Below the pieces are notes generated by a model. It saw only the letters and a list, made by a program, of their open reading frames with translations, made no database searches and was not told the DNA's origin. A stretch of DNA of 20,113 nt from a virus: positions 1-20,113 of the IMG/VR virus record IMGVR_UViG_3300029448_000512; one strand, 5' to 3'. Both the position numbers and the translations under genes were made by a program. Shown here piece after piece: positions 1-8,360 of this stretch; within the stretch, counting starts at the first letter, position 1, and each line of letters begins with the position of its first letter.

Positions 1-3000
1 ATGTTTCTGTTCCATCAGGAAATACTTCATAGGTATCAAAGTGTCCACCAGTCTTGTAATGTATTCTAGAAACAACGCTATCAATATATGCATCAGCAGC
101 TTTTCTATCTGTAAGCATTCTTATCTTTTGATACTTACCTACTTCATCAGCACCATAAGTTACAGACTCTCTCCAACCTCTTAGGTCGCCCTCCCAAAAA
201 TCATCTTTAATACTTTTTATAGCATCTTCTGCAGATACTGTTTCTTCTAATACTGCTTCAGTTTGTTCTTCTTTTAATGCTTTAAGTTTTCTTTGTAAGT
301 AATTATTTATTCTTGGAGCTTTTTCTTCTAGCTGTGCAAGACCTGTACCTAAACCATCTTCAGGTAATACAACTACTTTACCAAGACCTCTTGCTTCATC
401 TATCTTTAAAAATGCTTCATCTATTGCTTCTACTGCTTCATCAAAGTTATCATCACTAAAAAACTTTCTAGGAGATATCTTTGTAGGAACACCTATAATA
501 TTAGGCTCATCTCTTATTATAGCTTGACCTGCTTTACCTGTTCTAGCTAAGTTATCACCAAAGACAAAGATTTTATTAGGATTGTTTTTCACAATGCCAG
601 GTGTAAATTTCTTCATAGAAATTAACTCGCCTCTAAATGTTCCGTTAAATCCTGTAAGTCTAAATGCTATCTCTGCCGCTATAGGGTCATCACCTAACTG
701 TATAATCTCTGCAGAACCACCACCAAAGAAAGCATCATCTGTTTTATTTACTTCTATGAATGAACCTTTTCTAGTTAATACAGTTGGGTCTAATACACCA
801 CCATGTGTCTTAGTCATAGCAGCACCATGTGCAATACTATCTCCTATAGTGTCACCTTTAATGTCATACACACCTTTTGCAATTAGTCTCTCTGCAAATT
901 CATCTTCATCATATCCTCTAAACTTATGTGCAAGTCTTCTTTTATCCTTACCCATAATCCAAGCAAACGCAGATAATGGATGACTAAATACATTGTCAAG
1001 TTCATCTTGCCACATACGAATCTGCTCTTCACCTACAACTCTAGATGTCCAAGCAGCTCTAAGAAGTATTGCTGGCTTCCAAGCTTTGTTCATGTAGTAG
1101 TCACCAAGAGTATTTAAATAACCTGCAGTAAGTTCTCTAACAACTTTATCTTCTTCGTTCTTAGTTAATTTAAATCTTCTTCTAGCATTTCTAACCATAA
1201 GCTCTGCAGTTTCTGATGTACTCTTTTGGTCTTTAGTTGTAAGTTCATATAATCTAGCAACAGGTTTAGCTAGTTCTCTTTCAAACTCTGATGCAATAAT
1301 CTCATCACCCTGTAATCCTGCAAGTCTCTTAGGTATTAATTTACCTTTACCTGAAGCCCTCATCCAAAACTCTCTAGCAGGAGAATATACTCTTAAGAAC
1401 AACCTTGCATCAGGCATTGGTATAGCATCTGTACCTAGATACTCTGCAATTAGCTGTGCAGTAGGTCTTCCCTTAATCTTAGCTATATCCTCTATCTGAG
1501 CTTCCTTAAACAGCTCAGAGCTAATTCTGTCCATAGTCTCATAGTTCTGTACTTTATCTTCAAAGAAACTAAGTATCTGTTGTGGTGTAACTCTTGCATT
1601 GTCAATCATCTTTGCACCCTTTTTAGTTTTCTTTAAAGGTGTTTTACTTTTAAGGAACAATGGTCTTAATACTTGTTCTAATACTTCTTTGTTATTGTAA
1701 GAGCTTGGTCCTGCAATATTAACCTTTTTACCTTTTAGAAAGTTCTGTGCCTCTAAAATAAAATCATCTGTTAGTTGCGGATTATCTAAGTTAATAAGAA
1801 TAAGAGGTTTGTTATTACTTTTAGTAAACACACCAGTATCATATTTGTCTATATTGTCTTGTATTAACTTCTTCCACTCATCACCTAGCCATTTACCTCT
1901 TGATGCATAGAATATTGTTTTAGCTGTTCCTGTATCTTTTAAAATATTATTTTTACTAAATGCAACTATGGTTACATCTGTGTTATCTACATTAGCCATA
2001 GTTCTCATTCTGTAATGGCTTGGCTTTGGTTTTATACCACCTAAATCACCTAACTCTAACTCTCTTAAAGTGTCTGATAATTCTACATACCTTGATGCAT
2101 CATTACCTTGATATCCTTTGATAGCTTCTAATTTATTCCACTGTTCTCTAGTTTTGTTTAATTTAACTTGTAAGTTAGCTATTAGTTCTCCACCTTCATC
2201 TACATAATCTCTATACCCTTTAATATCAAAATCATCATAATCAATCTCTCTAACTATTTTTCCTATCTTTCCTGTATAACCATATTCTTTTTCAAAAAAT
2301 TCTTTAAGTTTTAGCGGAGTATTTAGTTCAGGATTCATACCATTGTCTGTTTGTCCTTTGAGATATCTAACAACCACCATACTTGTATTTTCCATTTTAT
2401 AAACAACAGATTTGTTAGTTAAAAAGTCTATAGCTTTTCTTTTAAACTTAAGTTCATCTAAAGATTCTTGTATTGTTTTGTTAGGATTTAATAATCCTTC
2501 TAGGTCTTTACTTGGTATTGACCTTTCCCTAATACGCTTACCTTCTTGAGTTTGTCCTCTAAAAGTTTTACCTTCAAGTTTTACATTTATTTTTTGTAAA
2601 GCTGTATCTGCAATCTCTGCATTTTTAAGTAAAGTTTGTATTTGAACATCAGTAGGGTTGTCAGGTAATACACCTTTTTCTAGCAAATTTTCTTTAGCTT
2701 GTTTTATTTTATTTTGTAAAGCTAACATTTCATCTTCTAATCTCCACGACCTATCTAATATTGACTGAGTACCACCATTAGTTTTTACAGAAGCAATGTA
2801 GTCATTGATAGCTTTTTGCGAATCTTCACCTTTTTTAAATTGTTTTAAACCACCACGCCTTTTAATATCTAAAGCTTTTAAATCATTTAAAGCTGTTGTA
2901 CTTAACTCTTCACCTTTAGCTCTTAATATTTCTCTATCTCTAGTTAATTGTTGAAATCTTTTTATCTCAGGTAAAGTTAAATATTTTTCCATATTAGGAG

Positions 3001-6000
3001 AATCTAAATATCTACCACCTGATGCATTCTTTAATATCTTATCTGATAATTTAGCTAATTGATTTTTTGTTTCTTCTATAGCCATATCAATAGAATCTTG
3101 AACATTGTATTTAAGAAGTTGTCCTGCGTTTCCATCGTATCTACCATCTTTAAAAGTTTTCTGTGTAAGACCAGGCATACCAACACCACCAGTAGGTATT
3201 CCTAATTCATCTGCTACTTGTAACCCTAAGAAGTCTATACCTTCTTGACCACCACTGTTAAGTTCTTTTACTAAGACTTCCATCTCAGGGTCAAGTCTGT
3301 CAAGAGTAGCTTCAGGCATTACTTGTTCTAAGAAATCATCTTTGAGTGCATTCATACTTGCTACATCTTTTAAGTCATTAATAACATTGTTTGGTCCTGC
3401 AAGTTCATATTCAATACGAACCCAATTTGTTTTAGAAGATTTATTACCAATTCGTTCTTTGTAATACTCAAAAGTGTATCCTTCTTTCTTTGCAATCTCT
3501 CTAGCTAAAGCTTCTTTATCAGGGTTAATAAATAAATCTCTATCTATAAGTTCTACTTTGGTAATTCTTACCATAGCTTTTCTACCTTGTCTATCTTCAA
3601 ACAATCTTATCTGTCCTACTTCAGGAGCGTTGTCTCCATAGCCAGCAAGGGTTCTTGAAGTAGAAGTTCTTTTACCTTGAAGTATGAGTTCCATAGTAGT
3701 TGTATCTTTATTAGCAAATGGTGTACCTCTTTTAGGTACTTTAAAGTTCATAGGTATAGGATTACCTTCTGCTCTTATGTCATTAATGTTTCCTTTACCA
3801 AATCGTTTATTTATAATCTCAGCTAATGCTCTAGCTTGGTTGTTGTCTGTTTTAGCAAACTTATCTGTTAATGTTTTACCTTGAGCTTTTACAGCTAACT
3901 CTTGTATGAGTTCAGGGTTTTCATCAGCCCATGCATTCCATATTTTTAAATACTCTTCATAGTATTGGTCAAAGTTTTCTATAGCTCTACCTTGAGCATC
4001 TATCATAGGTTGGTTTTTTGCAGCCTTAATAGTTGAATAACCTTTAGCTTTAGCCCACTTAAGTTCTACAGTATCTCCATCTGCAAACTTAGCATTGAGT
4101 GCTGAGAACTGTTTACCTAAATCATCACCTGCAGTAGATACTTCAAATCCATCATCTGCAGTTCTTGCACCACCTTTAATAATAGTTCCTGTGCCAGGTG
4201 CATCATCTATAAACTTTTCTAAGTCTGTTCTAGCATCTCTGATTAATCTTCTTTTACCACCTACTTCTACTTTCTTAACACCAGCTCTCTCAGCTACTCT
4301 CTCTATAACCTCTAATGCTTTTTCTAGCTCAAACTGTTGTGACAGTATTGCATTACCTTGACTATCTATAATGTCAAGCTTTTGTCCTTGCCAAAATTCT
4401 TCTGATAAATTAGTTCTAAAGTATTTTCTAGTTTCATCAACAGCACCCATAAACTTTCTAATACCTTTACTAAGTTCAGGTGGTAAATCTAAAGCATCCA
4501 TTTTTGTTGCTATGTGTGTAAACACACCATCATCACCACCAAGAACATCTAATACTAATGTTAACTTAGCTAGGTTTGCAGGTCTTGGGTCAAACTGTTG
4601 TGTAGGGTCTATAGGCATATCTGCCATTTTTAATAAATCATCATCATCAATAGCATCTGCTATTCTATCTAATGCTTTAAATGCAACCTCATCATCTACT
4701 TTTGCAAAACGCATCCAGTCTTTTAATTCAAAAAAAGTTGTATTTAAATCATTAGCATTTAGTTTCGGTGAAGGAAATTGTTGAAATAACCTACCCCATT
4801 TGCTATCTGCATTGTTTAGTTTCATTGCTGTCTTAAAACCACCAGCACCAAACTCACCACCATAGTATGCTTTAGCAGCAGCTCTAGATAATTTACCTTT
4901 AAACACTAAAGAGTTTGCATCTAATCTATTTTGAAATCTTAAATTATCTTTAGTTGTGTTTATAAGTATTTCTTGTATCTCTGATACATTGTCAGTATCT
5001 CTAAGTCTTTTACCAATACTTGCACCATCAGGTAAATTTCTTAGCTGACCTTTAGTAAGAACATCTATTTGGTCATATGTATTTGCTTTAGAAAACATTT
5101 CTGCAATATCAATACCTACTTGTGATTGATAGAAATCTCTAGCAACAGGTTGGTTAACTGTAGCTCTAACAGCTTTGTTTATAAGACCAGGTTTATTGTT
5201 AGGTGTAAATGTTCTAGCAGCTTTACCAGCTCTAGACAAACCTAAACCAAGATATGTTGTAGGGTCTGTAAATATAGTATATGCACCATCAATAACACCT
5301 GACATAAATTTAAATGCTCTACTGCCAGGTTCAAATATTTCTACTGCAGCTACACGACCAGGAGATAACTTAACTGTACCTTTCCTACCTTGATAACTAA
5401 GTGCAGCAGATTCTCTGTCTTGTATTGTTGGTTGTGATAATGGTGTACCTAATTGTTCTTGCAAAGCTTCTTTAACTTCATTAGGATTAGCACCTCTACC
5501 AACTAACTCTTTATATACATCTGTATCCTCTGCAATTGTAGAGTTTCCAAAGTAACCTTCACCTAGATTAACTCTATTACCTTTTCTAATCTCTTCAAAT
5601 GCTCTACCTGCAAGTGTAGGTCCTGTTTCTTCCATAACATTTTTTAATTCTGTATGGTAATCAGGATTAATTACTGCTAGTGCAGTACCTATGCCTGAAA
5701 AAAATAACAATGGGTTTTGTTGTTTCTTTGAGTAATATCTCATACCTGCTGTACCAAATCGTTTTACAAACTGGCTAGCAGATTCCATACCAACAAATGC
5801 ACCTCTAATTGCACCTCTACCTGATGCCTTAATACTTTCCCACCAACTTCTTTCTTTATCTAAATAAGAATCAACAATAGAAGTAAACTCAGGACTGTCT
5901 TTAGTAAGACCAACCATAGCACCTGCTACTTGAACATCGGTAGGTAAAAAACCATACTCATTAGCTATACCTACTAGATTTTGTGCTACTTCATTATTAG

Positions 6001-6103
6001 AAAAATAATTTCTTAATTCTTGTGCTTGTTGTTTTCTTTGTCTAACAAAGTCCGTATCAAGGGCATCTTGATATGGTGATGTAAAACCCCACTCCCATGC
6101 CAT
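1..6103 (-). CDS. Giant virion-type polyvalent protein (C-terminus beyond the left edge)
   Basis: This frame is open from an ATG at 6103 to the left edge, giving at least 2,034 codons. The ATG overlaps the stop of the preceding gene (TAATG) and has GGAG 7 nt upstream. The N-terminal third (about 1-560) is rich in Gly/Ala helices with a hydrophobic stretch near 128-148, as in large internal or ejected virion proteins; its place after the portal fits. Three enzyme-like modules follow. An ASCH/PUA-like one lies at about 785-905 (GKRTSTSR at 810-817, then VGQIRLFED). A SLOG/YpsA-like Rossmann module has GGQEGID at 951-957 and its second half at about 1360-1480 (VTIVAF; VNIAGP at 1461-1466), separated by a long charged helical insertion. 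A macro-like module lies at about 1840-1945 (GDNLARTGKAGQA at 1849-1861, GVPTK at 1871-1875, GLGTGL at 1917-1922). Between the last two is a helical region with NKAWKPAILLRAAW near 1670. The open frame and motifs are seen; domain names come from remembered family signatures; ejection with the DNA is inferred. Confidence 0.85.
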   Translation of the reverse strand, partial: MAWEWGFTSPYQDALDTDFVRQRKQQAQELRNYFSNNEVAQNLVGIANEYGFLPTDVQVAGAMVGLTKDSPEFTSIVDSYLDKERSWWESIKASGRGAIRGAFVGMESASQFVKRFGTAGMRYYSKKQQNPLLFFSGIGTALAVINPDYHTELKNVMEETGPTLAGRAFEEIRKGNRVNLGEGYFGNSTIAEDTDVYKELVGRGANPNEVKEALQEQLGTPLSQPTIQDRESAALSYQGRKGTVKLSPGRVAAVEIFEPGSRAFKFMSGVIDGAYTIFTDPTTYLGLGLSRAGKAARTFTPNNKPGLINKAVRATVNQPVARDFYQSQVGIDIAEMFSKANTYDQIDVLTKGQLRNLPDGASIGKRLRDTDNVSEIQEILINTTKDNLRFQNRLDANSLVFKGKLSRAAAKAYYGGEFGAGGFKTAMKLNNADSKWGRLFQQFPSPKLNANDLNTTFFELKDWMRFAKVDDEVAFKALDRIADAIDDDDLLKMADMPIDPTQQFDPRPANLAKLTLVLDVLGGDDGVFTHIATKMDALDLPPELSKGIRKFMGAVDETRKYFRTNLSEEFWQGQKLDIIDSQGNAILSQQFELEKALEVIERVAERAGVKKVEVGGKRRLIRDARTDLEKFIDDAPGTGTIIKGGARTADDGFEVSTAGDDLGKQFSALNAKFADGDTVELKWAKAKGYSTIKAAKNQPMIDAQGRAIENFDQYYEEYLKIWNAWADENPELIQELAVKAQGKTLTDKFAKTDNNQARALAEIINKRFGKGNINDIRAEGNPIPMNFKVPKRGTPFANKDTTTMELILQGKRTSTSRTLAGYGDNAPEVGQIRLFEDRQGRKAMVRITKVELIDRDLFINPDKEALAREIAKKEGYTFEYYKERIGNKSSKTNWVRIEYELAGPNNVINDLKDVASMNALKDDFLEQVMPEATLDRLDPEMEVLVKELNSGGQEGIDFLGLQVADELGIPTGGVGMPGLTQKTFKDGRYDGNAGQLLKYNVQDSIDMAIEETKNQLAKLSDKILKNASGGRYLDSPNMEKYLTLPEIKRFQQLTRDREILRAKGEELSTTALNDLKALDIKRRGGLKQFKKGEDSQKAINDYIASVKTNGGTQSILDRSWRLEDEMLALQNKIKQAKENLLEKGVLPDNPTDVQIQTLLKNAEIADTALQKINVKLEGKTFRGQTQEGKRIRERSIPSKDLEGLLNPNKTIQESLDELKFKRKAIDFLTNKSVVYKMENTSMVVVRYLKGQTDNGMNPELNTPLKLKEFFEKEYGYTGKIGKIVREIDYDDFDIKGYRDYVDEGGELIANLQVKLNKTREQWNKLEAIKGYQGNDASRYVELSDTLRELELGDLGGIKPKPSHYRMRTMANVDNTDVTIVAFSKNNILKDTGTAKTIFYASRGKWLGDEWKKLIQDNIDKYDTGVFTKSNNKPLILINLDNPQLTDDFILEAQNFLKGKKVNIAGPSSYNNKEVLEQVLRPLFLKSKTPLKKTKKGAKMIDNARVTPQQILSFFEDKVQNYETMDRISSELFKEAQIEDIAKIKGRPTAQLIAEYLGTDAIPMPDARLFLRVYSPAREFWMRASGKGKLIPKRLAGLQGDEIIASEFERELAKPVARLYELTTKDQKSTSETAELMVRNARRRFKLTKNEEDKVVRELTAGYLNTLGDYYMNKAWKPAILLRAAWTSRVVGEEQIRMWQDELDNVFSHPLSAFAWIMGKDKRRLAHKFRGYDEDEFAERLIAKGVYDIKGDTIGDSIAHGAAMTKTHGGVLDPTVLTRKGSFIEVNKTDDAFFGGGSAEIIQLGDDPIAAEIAFRLTGFNGTFRGELISMKKFTPGIVKNNPNKIFVFGDNLARTGKAGQAIIRDEPNIIGVPTKISPRKFFSDDNFDEAVEAIDEAFLKIDEARGLGKVVVLPEDGLGTGLAQLEEKAPRINNYLQRKLKALKEEQTEAVLEETVSAEDAIKSIKDDFWEGDLRGWRESVTYGADEVGKYQKIRMLTDRKAADAYIDSVVSRIHYKTGGHFDTYEVFPDGTET

Positions 6104-6417
6104 TAACTAACTCCATCATCCATTAACGCTAATATATCTGAGCTAGGTAAAACTGCATACATTTGACTTAGTAAAAAATTTCTATCCATTTGTAACCCAG
6201 TACCAAATTGATTTAAGTTATTAGCTGTAACAGATTCAAATGGTCTTTCTGTTGGTCTGTTTAAAGGCATAGCATCTACTCTAGGCGGTGCTACAGGTTG
6301 CGGTGCTAACCTTTGTTCTTCTTGTTGAAACATATCAGCAGCACTTTGTTGTTCTGACAACTCTTGACTGTCACCATAAGACTCTGATATATATCTTCTT
6401 TTAGCTTGTCGTGCCAT
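6103..6417 (-). CDS. Small proline/glutamine-rich virion-module protein, 104 aa, unknown function
   Basis: I do not recognise this protein. I start it at MARQAKRRY (ATG 6417) because GGAG lies 6 nt upstream; the frame stays open further upstream (to 6450), but those ATGs have no better ribosome site and would deepen the overlap with the preceding gene. The protein has a basic N-terminus, a Gln/Glu/Pro-rich middle that is probably disordered (about residues 20-60), and a more hydrophobic C-terminus ending in an acidic LMDDGVS. It overlaps the preceding gene by 17 nt, and its stop overlaps the giant gene's ATG as TAATG, so translation is probably coupled. Its position between portal and giant protein suggests a minor head, connector or scaffold-like role, which is inference from position only. 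Confidence 0.7.
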   Translation of the reverse strand: MARQAKRRYISESYGDSQELSEQQSAADMFQQEEQRLAPQPVAPPRVDAMPLNRPTERPFESVTANNLNQFGTGLQMDRNFLLSQMYAVLPSSDILALMDDGVS

Positions 6418-6631
6418 AATCTTCTCCATAATCAAAATCATCAGGAACAATAAGTATGTCTATTCTTCCTACCATAGGTATATATGCAATAGTCATTATG
6501 TCAATAACTTTTCCTATATCAAACCTATGATTATTAAAAAGAATTTCTGATGATGCTTCCCACATAGGTTGTTCTTCTGCTGTATAATTTTGTGCAATAA
6601 TTTTTGCAAACTCTTGATTAATATCAGGCAC
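6401..6631 (-). CDS. Small protein after the portal, 76 aa, unknown function
   Basis: I choose the GTG at 6631 (protein beginning MPDINQEFAKII) because AGGAGG sits 5 nt upstream of it; the in-frame GTG at 6637 overlaps that ribosome site and is less likely. The gene overlaps the end of the portal gene by 8 nt. The protein is a short mixed alpha/beta sequence with a hydrophobic core (DIMTIAYIPMVGRIDILIV) and an acidic, Tyr/Gly-rich tail (DDFDYGEDYG). I do not recognise a family. Small genes directly after a portal often encode connector or neck proteins, so a structural role is plausible but not demonstrated. Confidence 0.65.
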   Translation of the reverse strand: MPDINQEFAKIIAQNYTAEEQPMWEASSEILFNNHRFDIGKVIDIMTIAYIPMVGRIDILIVPDDFDYGEDYGTTS

Positions 6632-8360
6632 TAGCACCTCCTAGCAACGCAGCTAGATTAGGTGGACCTTGTGGAGCAGGAGCTTGTCCTTGTTGAGACA
6701 TTTGCATTAATGCTTGTTCTTCAGGACTTGGTTCATCACCTTGTGCAGTAAAGTATTTCTCTAATATAACACCCATTTGTTTTGGATTGTTATAAACTTC
6801 TACTACTGCCATCATTGCAGACTTGTCACCTTGTTGAGAATTTTGTAACAACATCTGGTATAATATTTCTTCGGTTCTTTGTTTAGTAATTCTTTCATTA
6901 ATTTGAGTAAGATTTTCTAAACCATCCATTTCTTGTTGCATAGTTTCTCTATCTATGATACCTGCATTTAATAATTGCAATCCTGTAATAATTTTATTAG
7001 GTGCATCAAAAGAAGCCATAGCACCATATTTTCTTCTAGTTACATAATTTTTATCTATGTCTGATGAAGGTGTATAACTTTCAGAAAAAGATGCACCTTT
7101 GTATGTACCTGATATAGGTTTTCTTTTATTAGCAAACAATACCTCATCAAGTTCTAATCTTTTAGAATCTATTTCTTGTAAAGCATATTCTAGCACAGTA
7201 TGGTATTCATCTACCATTGCACCAACACCTGATTCAAGTTCTTCTAATCCTCTACCAGTTACAAAAGAGTTTGGTGATATAGCATCATCTTGTACAGGAT
7301 ACCCTGCAACAACTCTTAATTGTCTTTCTAACCTACCGACAGCTTCAAACAACTGATATGGTAAATTTGTTGTAGGCTTGACTACTTGTGAACCTGGTGT
7401 CAAATAGTTAATAGCATTTCTACCTTTTCTATATTGACCTGATTCTATTTCTCCTACTATGTTAGTTTCTGTAAATACAGCATCTTCCATAGCAATAACT
7501 GACAATATGTTTATTTTTGCCATAGCAGCCATTAAACCTACAACTTGGTCAAACTGTCCTTGTAATTTGTCAAAGCTAAATCTTTTAGCTATAACAAATG
7601 AAGGACCTGACTTTAATGGATTAGGAACAAAATCTACAATTTTCTTAGAAGCAACATGTAAAACATAAGTTCCTTCTTCGTTCATATACTCTAAAATTAC
7701 ATCTCCACTTTCATCAGAGTTCTCCCAACTACCATCATCGGTATATCTAAGGTTGTAAGAGTCGTATGATGTATCTTCTGTATCTTTAGTTTCAAAGTAT
7801 GCTTTTAACTCAGGATACATATCTATAAGTTTTCTTATAGGAACTTTTTGTATTATTGCTAATTCACTAGGGCTTTGCATATTTCCCATATATCCAGGGA
7901 AACAATCATATGGATTTCTTAATTCAGCACAAGGATACATATTTCCATTTGCATCAGGCTTAGAAGTAATAACCCATACTACAAAACCATAACCTGGTAA
8001 CCATCTTGCTACTTGTGGTAATTGTAATTCTAGTTGTTGCATCTTATCGTATGCAGTAATAATTCTTTCTAATTTGTCTTTTTTAGTTTTATTTCTTTGA
8101 CTATCCCTTGCGTTTGTTACATGAACATCAAGACTAGGTACTTTACCTATTTTTTGTGACAATCTATCTAATGCAGATAAAAGCAAGTTAGGTGCAGGTA
8201 TAGTATGTGATTCGTTATTATCTAGTCCTGGACCAAGTAATTGTCGTATACCATCTTCTCCACCATTTAAAATTGCTCTAAATCTACTTCTGTCTATAAG
8301 TGCATCATCATGCATCCTTTTAAGATAAGATGCTCGTTCAATAATTTCTTGCGGTTTCAT
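6624..8360 (-). CDS. Phage portal protein
   Basis: A 578-aa protein encoded directly downstream of the large terminase (the terminase stop and this ATG are adjacent), which is the classic terminase-portal order. Portals form the dodecameric ring at the capsid vertex through which DNA is packaged and ejected. Visible traits fit: an N-terminal helical segment with many charged residues, a mixed alpha/beta core with aromatic-rich turns (WLPGYGFVVWV near 125; NPYDCFPGYMG near 150), long helices in the second half, and a Gln/Pro-rich, probably disordered C-terminal tail (about 550-578), common in portals of podovirus-like phages. The length is usual for the family. The call rests on context plus overall pattern; I cannot point to a short diagnostic motif. 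Confidence 0.85.
   Translation of the reverse strand: MKPQEIIERASYLKRMHDDALIDRSRFRAILNGGEDGIRQLLGPGLDNNESHTIPAPNLLLSALDRLSQKIGKVPSLDVHVTNARDSQRNKTKKDKLERIITAYDKMQQLELQLPQVARWLPGYGFVVWVITSKPDANGNMYPCAELRNPYDCFPGYMGNMQSPSELAIIQKVPIRKLIDMYPELKAYFETKDTEDTSYDSYNLRYTDDGSWENSDESGDVILEYMNEEGTYVLHVASKKIVDFVPNPLKSGPSFVIAKRFSFDKLQGQFDQVVGLMAAMAKINILSVIAMEDAVFTETNIVGEIESGQYRKGRNAINYLTPGSQVVKPTTNLPYQLFEAVGRLERQLRVVAGYPVQDDAISPNSFVTGRGLEELESGVGAMVDEYHTVLEYALQEIDSKRLELDEVLFANKRKPISGTYKGASFSESYTPSSDIDKNYVTRRKYGAMASFDAPNKIITGLQLLNAGIIDRETMQQEMDGLENLTQINERITKQRTEEILYQMLLQNSQQGDKSAMMAVVEVYNNPKQMGVILEKYFTAQGDEPSPEEQALMQMSQQGQAPAPQGPPNLAALLGGASA

Noticed and set aside
582-5393. Several plus-strand reading frames of 66-137 codons across the left 6 kb
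   Set aside because: They lie opposite a single continuous minus-strand frame of over 2,000 codons with recognisable motifs; their Ser/Leu/Pro-rich translations are typical antisense shadows.
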